DNA of 64,000 nt from positions 496,001 through 560,000 of the forward strand of contig NZ_VNHW01000001.1 of NCBI RefSeq assembly GCF_008124835.1. The letters are read 5' to 3'. Under the pieces are notes generated by a model. It was given only the letters and a program-made list of their open reading frames with translations. It did no database searches and was not told the origin of the DNA. Below, in pieces: positions 1 to 9,143 of the stretch; within the stretch, counting starts at the first letter, position 1, and the number at the start of each line of letters is the position of its first letter. Both the position numbers and the translations under genes were made by a program. The DNA comes from Blastococcus xanthinilyticus (GTDB taxonomy: Bacteria > Actinomycetota > Actinomycetes > Mycobacteriales > Geodermatophilaceae).

Positions 1-1
1 C

Positions 2-3000
2 CTGGTCGAGACCACCCTGCTCACCGGCGCGGGCGAGCCCGGCGCCGACCTGCACGGTGCCGCGTACAGCGGCTGGCTCAGCAGCGACCTGGACCGGATC
101 CTCGGCGTCACCGACGTCCACCGGGCCCGGCGCGACGGGATCCTGCCGCTGCCGGCCCGCGCCCGAACGCCCGAGGGGCTGCTGCAGGTCGTCGAGTACC
201 ACCCGGCCGAGCACAGCCTCCCCGCCTTCCCGACCGGGCCGGCGCCGGCGCAGCCGGGCGGCCGCCCCGAGGCGCCGCCGCGGGTGCAGCAGTGGAAGAA
301 CGCGCTGCTCGACCTCAGCCTGCGCAACCGGCTGATCAACTACTCCGAGCGCTCGGGGCTGCCGCTGACGCTGCCCGGCACCGCGCTGCCGATCCTGGAC
401 AACTTCGTCCACGACGGCACCCCGATCAACCTGCTTCCGGGCGACCAGCTCGCCGCCGTGCAGCGGGAGCGCGGCCTCACCGGCGCCGCGGACCTCCCCG
501 CCGAGCAGCTGACCGAGCTGCTGGTGGAGCGGCGCGAGGTGCACACCGACGTGCCCTCCGGCGGCTACCTGACCCGGCTGCGCAACCTGGCCTACCGGGC
601 CAAGACGGTGCAGGAGGAGACCGGCGCCAACAATCTGTTCCTCGCGCTGGGCTCGCTGGTGTGGGAGCTGGACGGGCGGCCGCTGCGCTCGCCGCTGCTG
701 CTGGTGCCCGTCGTCCTCACGCCGGTCGGGCGGACCGGCTCCTACCGGCTGGCCCTGGACGAGTCCGGCGCCAGCACCCCGAACTACTGCCTGCTGGAGA
801 AGCTCCGGCAGGTGCACGGCCTGGTGGTCCCCGCGCTGAGCGACACCGCCGAGACCACCCCCGACCTCGAGCGGGCGCTGGAGGCGGTCCGGGTCGGCCT
901 GGTCGGGCACGGCCTGCCCTACCGGGTCGAGGCGACGGCGGACCTGGCGATCCTGCAGTTCGCCAAGTACCGGCTGTGGAAGGACCTCGACGAGCACTGG
1001 GCGGACTTCACCGCCAACCCGCTGGTGCACCACCTGGTGCACGAGCCCACCGAGCCGTTCCTCGACCCCGCCCGCGACTCGGGCGCCCACGTCGACCTCG
1101 ACGAGCTCGCCGGGCAGCTGCCGGCCCCCGCCGACGCCTCCCAGCTGCGCGCGGTCGCGGAGGCGTCCGCCGGGCGCACCTTCGTGCTGGAGGGCCCGCC
1201 GGGCACCGGCAAGTCGCAGACGATCACCAACCTGCTCAGCCGCGCGGTCGCCGACGGCAAGCGGGTGCTCTTCGTCGCCGAGAAGCGGGCGGCCCTCGAC
1301 GTCGTGGCCCGGCGGCTGGACGCCGTCGGCATGGGCATGTTCGCCCTCGACCTGCACGACAAGGGCTCACGCGCCTCGATGGTGCGGGCCCAGATCCGGC
1401 TGGCCCTGGAGCACGCGGTCGCCGTCGACTCCCAGGGCCTGGCCGCGGACTCCGAGACGCTGCGCTCGGCCCGCCGGCAGCTGGCCCGCTACGCCGACCG
1501 GCTGCACGCCGAGAACGCCGCCGGGCTGTCGCTGTACACCGCGCGGACGGCGGAGCTGGCCGCCGGCACCGACGTCCCGACCCTGCCGGTGCCGCTGCCG
1601 TTCGTGGCGAACGCCCCCGCCGAGGTGCTCACGGCGGTGCGACGGGCCCTGGCGCTGCTGCCCGACATCGCCGACCTGACCCGGCCCTCGCCGCGGCACC
1701 CGTGGGCCTTCGTCGACTCCCCCGAGCTGGACCTCCCCGCGGCCGGGGCGGCCGCCGCCGAGGTCGACGCGGGGGTGCGCGAGGTCGCCGCCTTCCCCGA
1801 GCTCGGCGGCGTGCTGCGGCACGCCCGCACGCCGGCGGACCTCGACGCCCTGGTGCACCTGCTCTCCGGCCCGCCGGTGGGCCTCGACGTGCTCGACGAG
1901 ACCTTCAGCGGCCGGTGGACGACGGCGACCGGCGCGGTGCTCGGCGAGGTCGCGGCCTTCACCGCGTTCCGCCACCCCGGCCTCGACGTCGCCGTCCCGG
2001 AGGCGCTGGACCTGCCGCTCGCGGAGGTCTACGTCTCCGCCCAGACGGCGGCGGCCTCGGGCTGGTGGGGACGCCGCCGCCGGCTGATCGCCGTCCGCGA
2101 CGAGATCGCCGGCTGCCTGCGGCCGGGGGCGAAGGTCCGGCCCAAGGACGTCCCGGCCGTCGTCGAGAACCTGTGGCGGGTGCAGACCGCGGTCCAGGCG
2201 ATCGCCGGACGGGCCGGCTCGGTGCCCGGGCTGGCCGCGCCCGAGGACTGGAACCCGTTCACCGACCCGGGCCTGCTGGAGCGCCAGGTCGAGTGGCTGC
2301 GCCGGGCGGGCGCCGCGGTCGACGGCTCCTCGGCCTTCCACGTGGCGCTGCGCAAGCTGATCGTCGCCGGGATGCCCACCGGCCCGGGGACGGCGGCGGC
2401 GGTGGCCCGGCTGCGGGACGCCGTCGAGGCGCTGCTGCGGGTGTGCCGCAGCTCCCCGGACCAGCTCGCGGCGTGGGCCGGCGACGACGGCCTCGTCCTC
2501 CGCTGGTCGATGACGCGGCCCGAGCGGGGCATCCTGACGCCCTCGGCGGCCGGCGGCAGCGGCGCGGTGCTGATGTCGCTGCGCCGCTGGATCTCCTTCC
2601 TGGACACCCTCGAGCCGCTGCGCTACGCGGGGCTGTTCGACGCCCGCACGCTCCTGGTCACCGGGGCCGTCGCCGCCGACGACGCGGTGCGGGCGCTCGA
2701 CCGGGGGCTGGCCACCGCCTCGGTCACCGAGCGGCTGGACGCCTCCGGCCTGGACGTCTTCGACGCCGAGGCGCACGGCACCGCCATCTCCCGCTTCACC
2801 GCGGCCTCGCGCGCGGTGCGCAGCCACCTCACCGCGGCCCTCCCGGCGGCGGTGCTCGGCTCGCGGCCCTTCGACGCCGCGATGGGCACCGGCCAGGTGG
2901 GCGCGCTCCAGCGCGAGCTGGCCAAGCAGCGCCGCGGGCTGGGCGTCCGCCAGCTGCTCGCCCAGTACGGCGAGCTGATCACCGCGGTCATGCCCTGCGT

Positions 3001-5020
3001 GCTCGTGTCGCCGGACTCGGTGGCCCGCTTCTTCCCGGCGCAGTCCGGCCAGTTCGACCTCGTGGTGTTCGACGAGGCGTCGCAGATCCGGGTGGCCGAC
3101 GCGGTCGGCGCGCTCGGCCGGGCCCGGGCCGCCGTCGTCGTCGGCGACTCCAAGCAGATGCCGCCGACGTCGTTCCTGGAGCCCTCCACGGCGCACTCCG
3201 ACGACGTCGAGGTCGTGGAGACCGCGGTGGAGGACGAGGAGTCGATCCTCGGCGAGTGCGTCATGGCGCGGGTGCCCCGGCACTGGCTGTCGTGGCACTA
3301 CCGCAGCCAGGACGAGTCCCTCATCGCGTTCTCCAACGCGCAGTACTACGAGAGCCGGCTGTCGTCGTTCCCGGCGCCCACCCACGGGCGCGCCTCCGCG
3401 GAGCCCGACGGCCGCGGCGTCTCGCTGGTGCGGGTGCCCGGCACGTTCCACCGCTCGGGCGCGGGCCGGCTGCTGCGCACCAACCCGATCGAGGCGGCGG
3501 CGATCGTCGCCGAGATCCGGCGGCGCTTCGACGCCTCCCCCGGCGCGGTCCCCTCGCTCGGCGTGGTCACCTTCAACGCCCAGCAGCGCTCCTACATCGA
3601 GGGGCTGCTGCGCGACGCCGACGACGACCGGCTGTCGGCCGCGCTGGACCGCTCCGACGGCGAGGGGCTGTTCGTCAAGAACCTGGAGAACGTGCAGGGC
3701 GACGAACGCGACGTCGTCTTCTTCTCGACCGGCTTCTCCCCCACCGCCGACGGCACGCTGCCGCTGAACTTCGGCCCGCTCAACCGGCAGGGCGGGGAGC
3801 GGCGGCTGAACGTCGCCATCACCCGCGCCCGCCGGCAGGTCGTGGTGTTCTCCTCCTTCGACCCCGCGCAGCTGCGGGCCGAGGAGACGACCTCGGTCGG
3901 CATCAAGCACCTGCGGGCCTACCTCGACCTGGCCGAGCAGGGCACCGACGTGCTCCCGCGCTCACCGCGGTCGGCCGCCGTCGTCGACCGGCACCGGGAG
4001 CAGATCGCCGCCGCCCTCCGGGAGCGCGGGCTCGCCGTGCGCACCGACGTCGGCCTCTCGGAGTTCCGGGTCGACCTCTCGGTCTCCCGGGCCGCCGACC
4101 CGGCCACCCCGGTGATGGCCGTGCTGCTGGACGGCCCGGCGTGGGCCCGTCGCGGCACGGTCGGCGACCGGGACGGCCTGCCGGTCGAGGTGCTCGGCGA
4201 CCTGCTGCGCTGGCCGGTGGTCGAGCGGGTCTGGCTGCCGACCTGGCTGGCCGACCCTGCCGCCGTCGCCGACCGGCTGGTCGCCGCGGTCGACACCGCA
4301 CCGGTGTCCTCGCTGCCGCTGCCCGAGCCGCTGCAGCTGCCGACGGCGGCCGTCGAGTCGTTCCGGGGCGTGGCGGCGCTGCGCTCCTCGGTGACGTCGA
4401 TGGCGGTGCCGGCCGCCACCCGCCCGGCACCGGCGAAGGCCCCCGCCCGGAAGCCGGCCGCGGCTCCGGCGCTGGAGGGCGAGCTGCCGTTCGTGCCGTG
4501 GATCCCGAAGACCGCCGGGGAGAAGTCGGTGCTCGACGAGCTCCCGGTGGCCAAGGCGGCGCGCGTGGTCCGCCGGGTGCTCACCGCCGGCATCAAGGCG
4601 GAGGGGCCGATCCACGTCGACCGGCTGGCCAAGCTCACCGTCGGGGCGTTCGGGCTCAACCGGATCACCGAGACGCGCAAGCAGGCCCTGCTGTCCCTGC
4701 TGCCGCCGTCGGCGATCGACGGCGAGCACCTCTGGCCCGAGGGGCTCGACCGCGCCTCCTGGACCGGGTTCCGCCGCCAGGTGTCGAGCACCGACCGGCC
4801 GATCGAGCACGTGGCGCCGGAGGAGGTCGCGAACGCCATGGCGGCGCTGTGCCGGGCCGCGGCCGGGATGCAGCGCGACGAGCTGCTGACCGCCACCGCC
4901 GCGGTGTTCGGCTACAAGCGCCGGGCGGCCTCGATCACCCCGGCGCTGGAGAAGGCGCTGGCGTTCGCACTCGACGCCGGCCGGCTCACCGAGCAGCCCT
5001 CCGGCCTGCTGACCGCCTGA
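2..5020 (+). CDS. DUF4011 / SF1 helicase / DUF3320 protein, 5' partial
   Basis: The reading frame is open to the left edge: about 94 codons precede the first possible internal start at 284, so the gene begins outside the window and 1672 residues are visible. The DUF4011 signature WKNALLDLSLRNRLINY starts near visible residue 97. A split SF1 helicase core follows: Walker A GPPGTGKS near 397, Walker B VVFDEAS near 1023, then GDSKQMPP, HYRSQDE, NVQGDERDVVFFS and RRLNVAITRARR near 1267. A restriction-endonuclease-like (MTES_1575-type) segment lies near 1345-1400 and a DUF3320 region near 1525-1585. Proteins of this architecture are large ATP-dependent nucleic-acid enzymes found in bacterial genomes and often near defence genes; the substrate is unknown. 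The nuclease-like segment looks degenerate because the usual acidic residue before DG is replaced (VLLDG). It is probably monocistronic at this end. Confidence 0.85.
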   Translation: MVETTLLTGAGEPGADLHGAAYSGWLSSDLDRILGVTDVHRARRDGILPLPARARTPEGLLQVVEYHPAEHSLPAFPTGPAPAQPGGRPEAPPRVQQWKNALLDLSLRNRLINYSERSGLPLTLPGTALPILDNFVHDGTPINLLPGDQLAAVQRERGLTGAADLPAEQLTELLVERREVHTDVPSGGYLTRLRNLAYRAKTVQEETGANNLFLALGSLVWELDGRPLRSPLLLVPVVLTPVGRTGSYRLALDESGASTPNYCLLEKLRQVHGLVVPALSDTAETTPDLERALEAVRVGLVGHGLPYRVEATADLAILQFAKYRLWKDLDEHWADFTANPLVHHLVHEPTEPFLDPARDSGAHVDLDELAGQLPAPADASQLRAVAEASAGRTFVLEGPPGTGKSQTITNLLSRAVADGKRVLFVAEKRAALDVVARRLDAVGMGMFALDLHDKGSRASMVRAQIRLALEHAVAVDSQGLAADSETLRSARRQLARYADRLHAENAAGLSLYTARTAELAAGTDVPTLPVPLPFVANAPAEVLTAVRRALALLPDIADLTRPSPRHPWAFVDSPELDLPAAGAAAAEVDAGVREVAAFPELGGVLRHARTPADLDALVHLLSGPPVGLDVLDETFSGRWTTATGAVLGEVAAFTAFRHPGLDVAVPEALDLPLAEVYVSAQTAAASGWWGRRRRLIAVRDEIAGCLRPGAKVRPKDVPAVVENLWRVQTAVQAIAGRAGSVPGLAAPEDWNPFTDPGLLERQVEWLRRAGAAVDGSSAFHVALRKLIVAGMPTGPGTAAAVARLRDAVEALLRVCRSSPDQLAAWAGDDGLVLRWSMTRPERGILTPSAAGGSGAVLMSLRRWISFLDTLEPLRYAGLFDARTLLVTGAVAADDAVRALDRGLATASVTERLDASGLDVFDAEAHGTAISRFTAASRAVRSHLTAALPAAVLGSRPFDAAMGTGQVGALQRELAKQRRGLGVRQLLAQYGELITAVMPCVLVSPDSVARFFPAQSGQFDLVVFDEASQIRVADAVGALGRARAAVVVGDSKQMPPTSFLEPSTAHSDDVEVVETAVEDEESILGECVMARVPRHWLSWHYRSQDESLIAFSNAQYYESRLSSFPAPTHGRASAEPDGRGVSLVRVPGTFHRSGAGRLLRTNPIEAAAIVAEIRRRFDASPGAVPSLGVVTFNAQQRSYIEGLLRDADDDRLSAALDRSDGEGLFVKNLENVQGDERDVVFFSTGFSPTADGTLPLNFGPLNRQGGERRLNVAITRARRQVVVFSSFDPAQLRAEETTSVGIKHLRAYLDLAEQGTDVLPRSPRSAAVVDRHREQIAAALRERGLAVRTDVGLSEFRVDLSVSRAADPATPVMAVLLDGPAWARRGTVGDRDGLPVEVLGDLLRWPVVERVWLPTWLADPAAVADRLVAAVDTAPVSSLPLPEPLQLPTAAVESFRGVAALRSSVTSMAVPAATRPAPAKAPARKPAAAPALEGELPFVPWIPKTAGEKSVLDELPVAKAARVVRRVLTAGIKAEGPIHVDRLAKLTVGAFGLNRITETRKQALLSLLPPSAIDGEHLWPEGLDRASWTGFRRQVSSTDRPIEHVAPEEVANAMAALCRAAAGMQRDELLTATAAVFGYKRRAASITPALEKALAFALDAGRLTEQPSGLLTA

Positions 5021-5110
5021 CCCTCCCGGGGGATGCGGACTGTGCAGCGGTACCGGATCGGCCGATATCCCTGGAGACGACGACGTCCGAACCGGGGAGG
5101 CAGCAGCACC

Positions 5111-5446
5111 ATGTACATCACCTGCCGGGCCACGGTGCCCGCCAGCGAGACGCAGGTCGTGACCGCCGTCCAGGAGCTCCTGGACCGACGCGGCTCCATG
5201 GCGCACGCGCCGGTCACCGTCGCCGTGACCGATGCGGTCGCGCTCGGCATCGCCGGCTTCTTCGTGAGCCGGACCGACTCCGGGCAGCTGCTCGAGCGGC
5301 TCTTCCGCGGCGGGGAGGTCGACAGCGCGGAGCTGCTCGAGGCCATCGCCTTCGAGAAGGGCTACGCCTCCGCCGAGGGGGGCGCCGCGCTGCACTGCCT
5401 CGCCGGCTGGGTGCAGGCCAAGGTGCACGCGCTGCGGGCTGCGTAG
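5111..5446 (+). CDS. Small conserved-looking protein of unknown function
   Basis: This frame encodes 111 residues starting at an ATG preceded by a good Shine-Dalgarno (GGAGG at 5096-5100). An upstream in-frame GTG/ATG at 5033 exists but lacks a ribosome site. The protein is mixed alpha/beta with one cysteine, no signal peptide, no membrane segment and no motif I recognise. The sequence has normal acidic-residue and codon patterns for a real gene and fills the gap between the large helicase and the convergent phytochrome gene. I do not recognise the family and assign no function. Confidence 0.65.
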   Translation: MYITCRATVPASETQVVTAVQELLDRRGSMAHAPVTVAVTDAVALGIAGFFVSRTDSGQLLERLFRGGEVDSAELLEAIAFEKGYASAEGGAALHCLAGWVQAKVHALRAA

Positions 5447-5467
5447 GCCGACGGCCCGCGGCCCCGC

Positions 5468-7693
5468 TCAGGTGCGGGCGACGGCGAGCAGCGTGATGTC
5501 GTCGGTGCCCGGAGGGTCGAGGGTGGCCAGGACGGCGTCGAGCAGCGCCTTCGGCGGCACCGGCCCGGCGGCGACGGCGCCGCGCAGCGCCGCCAGCCCG
5601 GCGTCCAGGCCCCCGGGGCCGCGTTCGACCAGCCCGTCGCTGAACAGCAGCAACCGGTCGTCCCCGGCCAGCCGCAGCCGGGTCTCGCGGTAGCCGGCGA
5701 CGTCGAGCAGGCCGAGGGCCGGGCCCCGCCCCTCGTGCAGGAAGGCTGCCGCGCCGGCGGTGGCGTGCAGCACGGGCAGGTGCCCGGCGCTGGCGATGAC
5801 CACCTCGCCGGTGGCCGGGTCCAGCTCGGCGACGACGGCGGTGGCCAGCTCCCCGGGCAGGAGCGCGCCGATGACCTCGTTGAGCCCGTCGAGGGCCGCA
5901 CCGGGGCCGGGGGCGCGCAGCAGGTGGGCCCGCAGCGCGTGCCGCAGCTGCGCGGTGATCGCGGCGGCCGCCAACCCGTGCCCGGCGACGTCGCCGAGCA
6001 CGATGGAGATCCGGCCGCCGGGCAGCGGCACCAGGTCGTACCAGTCCCCACCGACCACGTCCTCCTGGCTCGGCAGGTACCGCGCCGCCAGGTCGACCCC
6101 CGGGACCTCGGGCAGCCGGTCGAGCAGCAGGGTGCGCTGCAGGGCCCCGGCCAGCCGGTTGTCCTCCGACGCCCGGTTGACCGCGGCCTCGGTGAGCAGG
6201 GCGGCCAGCCGGCCGGCCGCGGCGACCTCGTGGGCCAGCCACGGCCGCGACGTCTCCCGGACCGTCTCGCTCCAGGCGGCGAACGACCGGCGCGGGCTCA
6301 GCCGCGGGCCGGCGTCGGTCTGCGCCGTCTTCGACGTGTAGGGGTTGCCGCCCCAGGTCACCTCGCGCAGCGTCTCCGGCCGGAACCAGGCCACGAAGTC
6401 GTCCCGGCCGCCGGCCACCTCGGCGAGGAGCACGCCGCTGGCGGTGCCGGCGAGATCGGCCGCTCCCGGCACCACCCGGCCGACCGAGTCGGTGGCCGTC
6501 ACCCCGGCGGCGCGCAGCGCGGTCACCAGCGGGAGCACCCGGTCGGCCGGCGGCGTCGTCCCCAGCAGGTGCAGCCGCCCGCCCAGGCGCACCGCCGCGC
6601 CGTCCGCGGGCAGCAGGTCCAGGGCGGTGACCTCGCCCCCGGTGAGGGCGGCGGCCGGCGTCCGGGGCGTCCGGCCGATCGCGGCGGCGAGCTCGGCCTG
6701 CCGCTGGGCCACCTCCACGACCCCGGCCTGCTCCCCCGCGTCTCCCAGGGTGGGCAGCAGCAGGGACGCGGTGCGGCCGAGGAACTCCGCGGCCACCCGG
6801 TCGGTGTAGGACGGCCGGTTCGGGCCGGCGTAGTGGTGGCAGGCGATCAGCCCCCAGAGCACTCCCCGGTCGATCAGGGAGATCGACATCGACGCCGCCA
6901 CGCCCATGTTCGCCAGGTACTCCAGGTGCACCGGGGAGACGCTGCGCAGCATGGCGCCGGAGAGGTCGAGCGGGCGGCCGCTGCCCGGCGCGACCGGTGG
7001 CTCCAGCGGCACCCGCTCGTAGCGGGCGTCGGGGATCAGCCGCATCCAGTTGGTGGCGTAGAGGGCGCGGGCCTGGGCGGGGATGTCGCTCGCCGGGAAC
7101 CACAGGCCGAGGAAGGGCTCCAGGTCCGCCCGCCGGTCCTCGGCGATCACCTCGCCGTTCCAGGCGCGGTCGAAGCGGTAGACCATCACCCGGTCGAAGC
7201 CGGTGACCGCGCGCACGTCGCGGGCGAGCACCTCGCCCAGCTGGCCGAGCGTGGTCGCGGCCGACAGGCGCTGGAGCACCGTGGGCAGCCGGCGGTGCCA
7301 CTCCGGACCGGCCTGCGCGGCGCCCCGCACCGGCTCCCACTCGGTGAGCAGCAGGCCGTCGGCGCGGTGCAGCACCAGGTCGACGTCCTCGCCGCCCACG
7401 GTCACCCGCAGCGGGTTCACCTCGGCGAGCTCGTCGGCCAGCCCGGCGCGCAGCCGCTCGGCCTCCGCTGCGTCCAGCAGCTCGTCCAGCGTCGCCCCGC
7501 GCACCGGGCGGCCGAAGAGAGCAGCGGCGTTCGCCGAGGCGACGACGACGTCGAGCCCGGGCTCGCGGACCGCCAGCAGCACCCCGTGCGGCTGCACCGC
7601 CCCCGGGACGGCGATCGGCTCGTCGGCGCAGCGGGCGAGCGCGTCGGCGTCGACGGCGGTGCTGGTCACCGCCGGGACGTTACGTCCCCTCAC
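5468..7693 (-). CDS. Bacteriophytochrome with SpoIIE/PP2C phosphatase output
   Basis: The 741-residue protein has the phytochrome PAS-GAF-PHY photosensory core followed by a SpoIIE-type serine phosphatase. The N-terminal PAS keeps CADEPIAVPGAVQPHG with Cys22 in the position that binds biliverdin in bacteriophytochromes. The GAF domain keeps FDRVMVYRFD, PASDIPAQARALY near 190-205 and ACHH near 284. The PHY tongue keeps WGGNP near 447 and PRRSF near 464. From about residue 530 come GGDWYDL, GDVAGHGLAAA and FSDGLVERG of PP2C/SpoIIE phosphatases. It probably dephosphorylates the STAS protein encoded just upstream under red/far-red control. Its GTG start lies inside the STAS gene (14-bp overlap); a GTG at 7669 is a shorter alternative that still keeps the cysteine. 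Confidence 0.9.
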   Translation of the reverse strand: MRGRNVPAVTSTAVDADALARCADEPIAVPGAVQPHGVLLAVREPGLDVVVASANAAALFGRPVRGATLDELLDAAEAERLRAGLADELAEVNPLRVTVGGEDVDLVLHRADGLLLTEWEPVRGAAQAGPEWHRRLPTVLQRLSAATTLGQLGEVLARDVRAVTGFDRVMVYRFDRAWNGEVIAEDRRADLEPFLGLWFPASDIPAQARALYATNWMRLIPDARYERVPLEPPVAPGSGRPLDLSGAMLRSVSPVHLEYLANMGVAASMSISLIDRGVLWGLIACHHYAGPNRPSYTDRVAAEFLGRTASLLLPTLGDAGEQAGVVEVAQRQAELAAAIGRTPRTPAAALTGGEVTALDLLPADGAAVRLGGRLHLLGTTPPADRVLPLVTALRAAGVTATDSVGRVVPGAADLAGTASGVLLAEVAGGRDDFVAWFRPETLREVTWGGNPYTSKTAQTDAGPRLSPRRSFAAWSETVRETSRPWLAHEVAAAGRLAALLTEAAVNRASEDNRLAGALQRTLLLDRLPEVPGVDLAARYLPSQEDVVGGDWYDLVPLPGGRISIVLGDVAGHGLAAAAITAQLRHALRAHLLRAPGPGAALDGLNEVIGALLPGELATAVVAELDPATGEVVIASAGHLPVLHATAGAAAFLHEGRGPALGLLDVAGYRETRLRLAGDDRLLLFSDGLVERGPGGLDAGLAALRGAVAAGPVPPKALLDAVLATLDPPGTDDITLLAVART

Positions 7694-8042
7694 GCCCCAC
7701 GGCGGCAGCGGGCAGCTCGCCGGCGGAGTTCACGATCGGCATCACCGAGTCGAGCTCCATCAGGTCGATCGGCAGCCGGATCGGCCGGTTGCTCCGCGGG
7801 GCCACGACGTGGAAGGCGACCCCCTCGTCGGCGGCCCGGCGGGCCAGCCGGAACAGCGAGCGGGCCCCGGAGGAGTCGAGGAACTCGGTCGGCGTCAGGT
7901 CGACCACCAGCGCGGCCGGCGAACCGGCGAAGACCGCTTCGGCGGCCTCGGCGAGCTGCGGTGCGGTGGCGATGTCCAGCTCACCCCGTACGGTGAGTGC
8001 CGGTCGCCCGGCGACCGTCGTCCGTTGCACGTCGAAGAGCAC
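7680..8042 (-). CDS. STAS-domain anti-sigma factor antagonist
   Basis: This 120-residue protein is a single STAS domain. LDSSGA at residues 55-60 contains the serine (Ser57) that is phosphorylated in SpoIIAA/RsbV proteins. The family releases a sigma factor by binding its anti-sigma kinase when unphosphorylated. The GTG start follows a GAGGTG ribosome site. It is the first gene of a two-gene unit with the phytochrome-phosphatase, overlapping it by 14 bp, and it is divergent from an RsbW-like kinase 72 bp away. Phosphatase, substrate and kinase together make a complete partner-switching set. The controlled sigma factor is not in the window. Confidence 0.88.
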   Translation of the reverse strand: MLFDVQRTTVAGRPALTVRGELDIATAPQLAEAAEAVFAGSPAALVVDLTPTEFLDSSGARSLFRLARRAADEGVAFHVVAPRSNRPIRLPIDLMELDSVMPIVNSAGELPAAAVGREGT

Positions 8043-8114
8043 CGTCCACCTCCCTCACCTCGTCGTCCTGGCGTAGCGAGGGTAGGCCACCCGAGGAGAG
8101 GAGGCAGACCGGCC

Positions 8115-8546
8115 ATGAACATCGACTTCAGCGTGCGGCTGCCGACGGACGCGCACAGCGTGCCGCTGGTGCGCGGGCTGCTGCGCCAGGCGCTGGAGCA
8201 CCTCGGCGTTCCGCAGCTGGTGATCGACGAGATCGTGCTCGCGCTCACCGAGGCCTGCGCGAACGTGGTCGACCACGCCGCCGACCAGGAGGCCTACCAG
8301 GTCGACGTCTCCATCGACGACGAGGTCTGCCGGATCAGCGTCCTCGACGACGGCCCGGGCTTCGACGTCGACAGCGCCACGGAGTCCGACCCGGAGCCGA
8401 CCGACGACCGCGGTCGCGGGCTGATGCTCATGCGCGCCCTGGTGGACCGGCTGCAGTTCGTCCAGGACGCCGACGGCCGGCACCGGGTGACGTTCGAGAA
8501 GGAGCTGGTCAGCCAGCCGCGGCTGCGCCTGCTCGACCCGCGCTGA
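8115..8546 (+). CDS. RsbW-like HATPase, anti-sigma factor / serine kinase
   Basis: The 143-residue protein is a stand-alone HATPase_c_2 domain. The N box is EACANVVDHA with Glu46 and Asn50, the G1 box is DDGPGF and the G2 box is GRGLML. Proteins of this family bind and inhibit an alternative sigma factor and phosphorylate the cognate STAS antagonist. The ATG start has a strong upstream purine run (gaggagaggagg). It is divergent from the STAS/phytochrome pair, so the three genes likely form one light-responsive switch. Its last 38 bp overlap the 3' end of the convergent flavodoxin-like gene. Confidence 0.88.
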   Translation: MNIDFSVRLPTDAHSVPLVRGLLRQALEHLGVPQLVIDEIVLALTEACANVVDHAADQEAYQVDVSIDDEVCRISVLDDGPGFDVDSATESDPEPTDDRGRGLMLMRALVDRLQFVQDADGRHRVTFEKELVSQPRLRLLDPR

Positions 8547-9021
8547 CCACCCGGCGCGGCGCGACGACCTCCGCGAGCGCCTGACCCCACCGGCGCGCCC
8601 GGTCCTCCTCGCCCTCGGCCAGACCGGCCGCCTCCCCGACCAGGAGGAAGTGCTCGGGCGGCGCCGCCGGCGTGGCCCCGAGCCCCCGCACCAGCCGCAT
8701 CTCGGCGGCGATCGCGCCGTCGGAGGCCAGCCGCGCCGGTTCGTCGGGGCGTAGGTCGAAGGTGGCGGCGTGCACGCCGCGGGGCAGGCTCACCGAGCCC
8801 AGCCACCGGTCCAGGCCGTAGCGGGTGCGACCGGCGCCACCGGGGAGGTGGGCCGGGCCGCCGGCGACCAGCAGGCAGACGTCGCCGGGCACCGCGACCG
8901 GCGCCTCGCGGGCGCAGGCGACGTCGACCGGCAGCCGGGTGGCCAGCCCGTGGGCGAGGGCCATCGCGATCTGCCGGGTGGGGTCGGAGTCGGACTCGAA
9001 GACGACCAGGGCTCGGGCCAT
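8509..9021 (-). CDS. Flavodoxin-like fold protein, hypothetical
   Basis: This 170-residue protein begins ARALVVFESDSDPTRQIA, which resembles the first beta strand and phosphate-binding loop of actinobacterial flavodoxin-domain proteins (usually V-x-Y/F-E-S-x-x-G-x-T). The loop is altered here (SDSDPT), so FMN binding is uncertain. A second strand reads VCLLVAGGPAHLP, also in the style of flavodoxin-domain proteins. There is no signal peptide. It converges on the RsbW-like gene with a 38-bp tail overlap. Function unknown; the fold call is an inference from the N terminus. Confidence 0.7.
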   Translation of the reverse strand: MARALVVFESDSDPTRQIAMALAHGLATRLPVDVACAREAPVAVPGDVCLLVAGGPAHLPGGAGRTRYGLDRWLGSVSLPRGVHAATFDLRPDEPARLASDGAIAAEMRLVRGLGATPAAPPEHFLLVGEAAGLAEGEEDRARRWGQALAEVVAPRRVVSAGRAGAAAAG

Positions 9022-9143
9022 GGACGGTCACCGCCTCTGCGCGGACTGCGGGCCGTCGACGGTAGGCCCTGATCGGCCGCCGTGGGGCAGATCACCCCGA
9101 GAATCTTCAACCCCCGGTCGACCCGCCCGGTCCGTCGTCGACG

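Noticed and set aside
1367-3910. 847-codon minus-strand frame inside the helicase gene
   Set aside because: Antisense shadow, low-complexity, no recognisable motif or ribosome site.
292-5496. 1734-codon plus-strand frame overlapping the DUF4011 helicase
   Set aside because: Composition is Arg/Ala/Gly/Pro-rich with no domain; it is an out-of-frame shadow typical of high GC. The DUF4011 frame carries all helicase motifs.
5735-7996. 753-codon frame antisense to the phytochrome
   Set aside because: The opposite strand encodes a conserved phytochrome with all chromophore-site motifs; this frame is a GC shadow.
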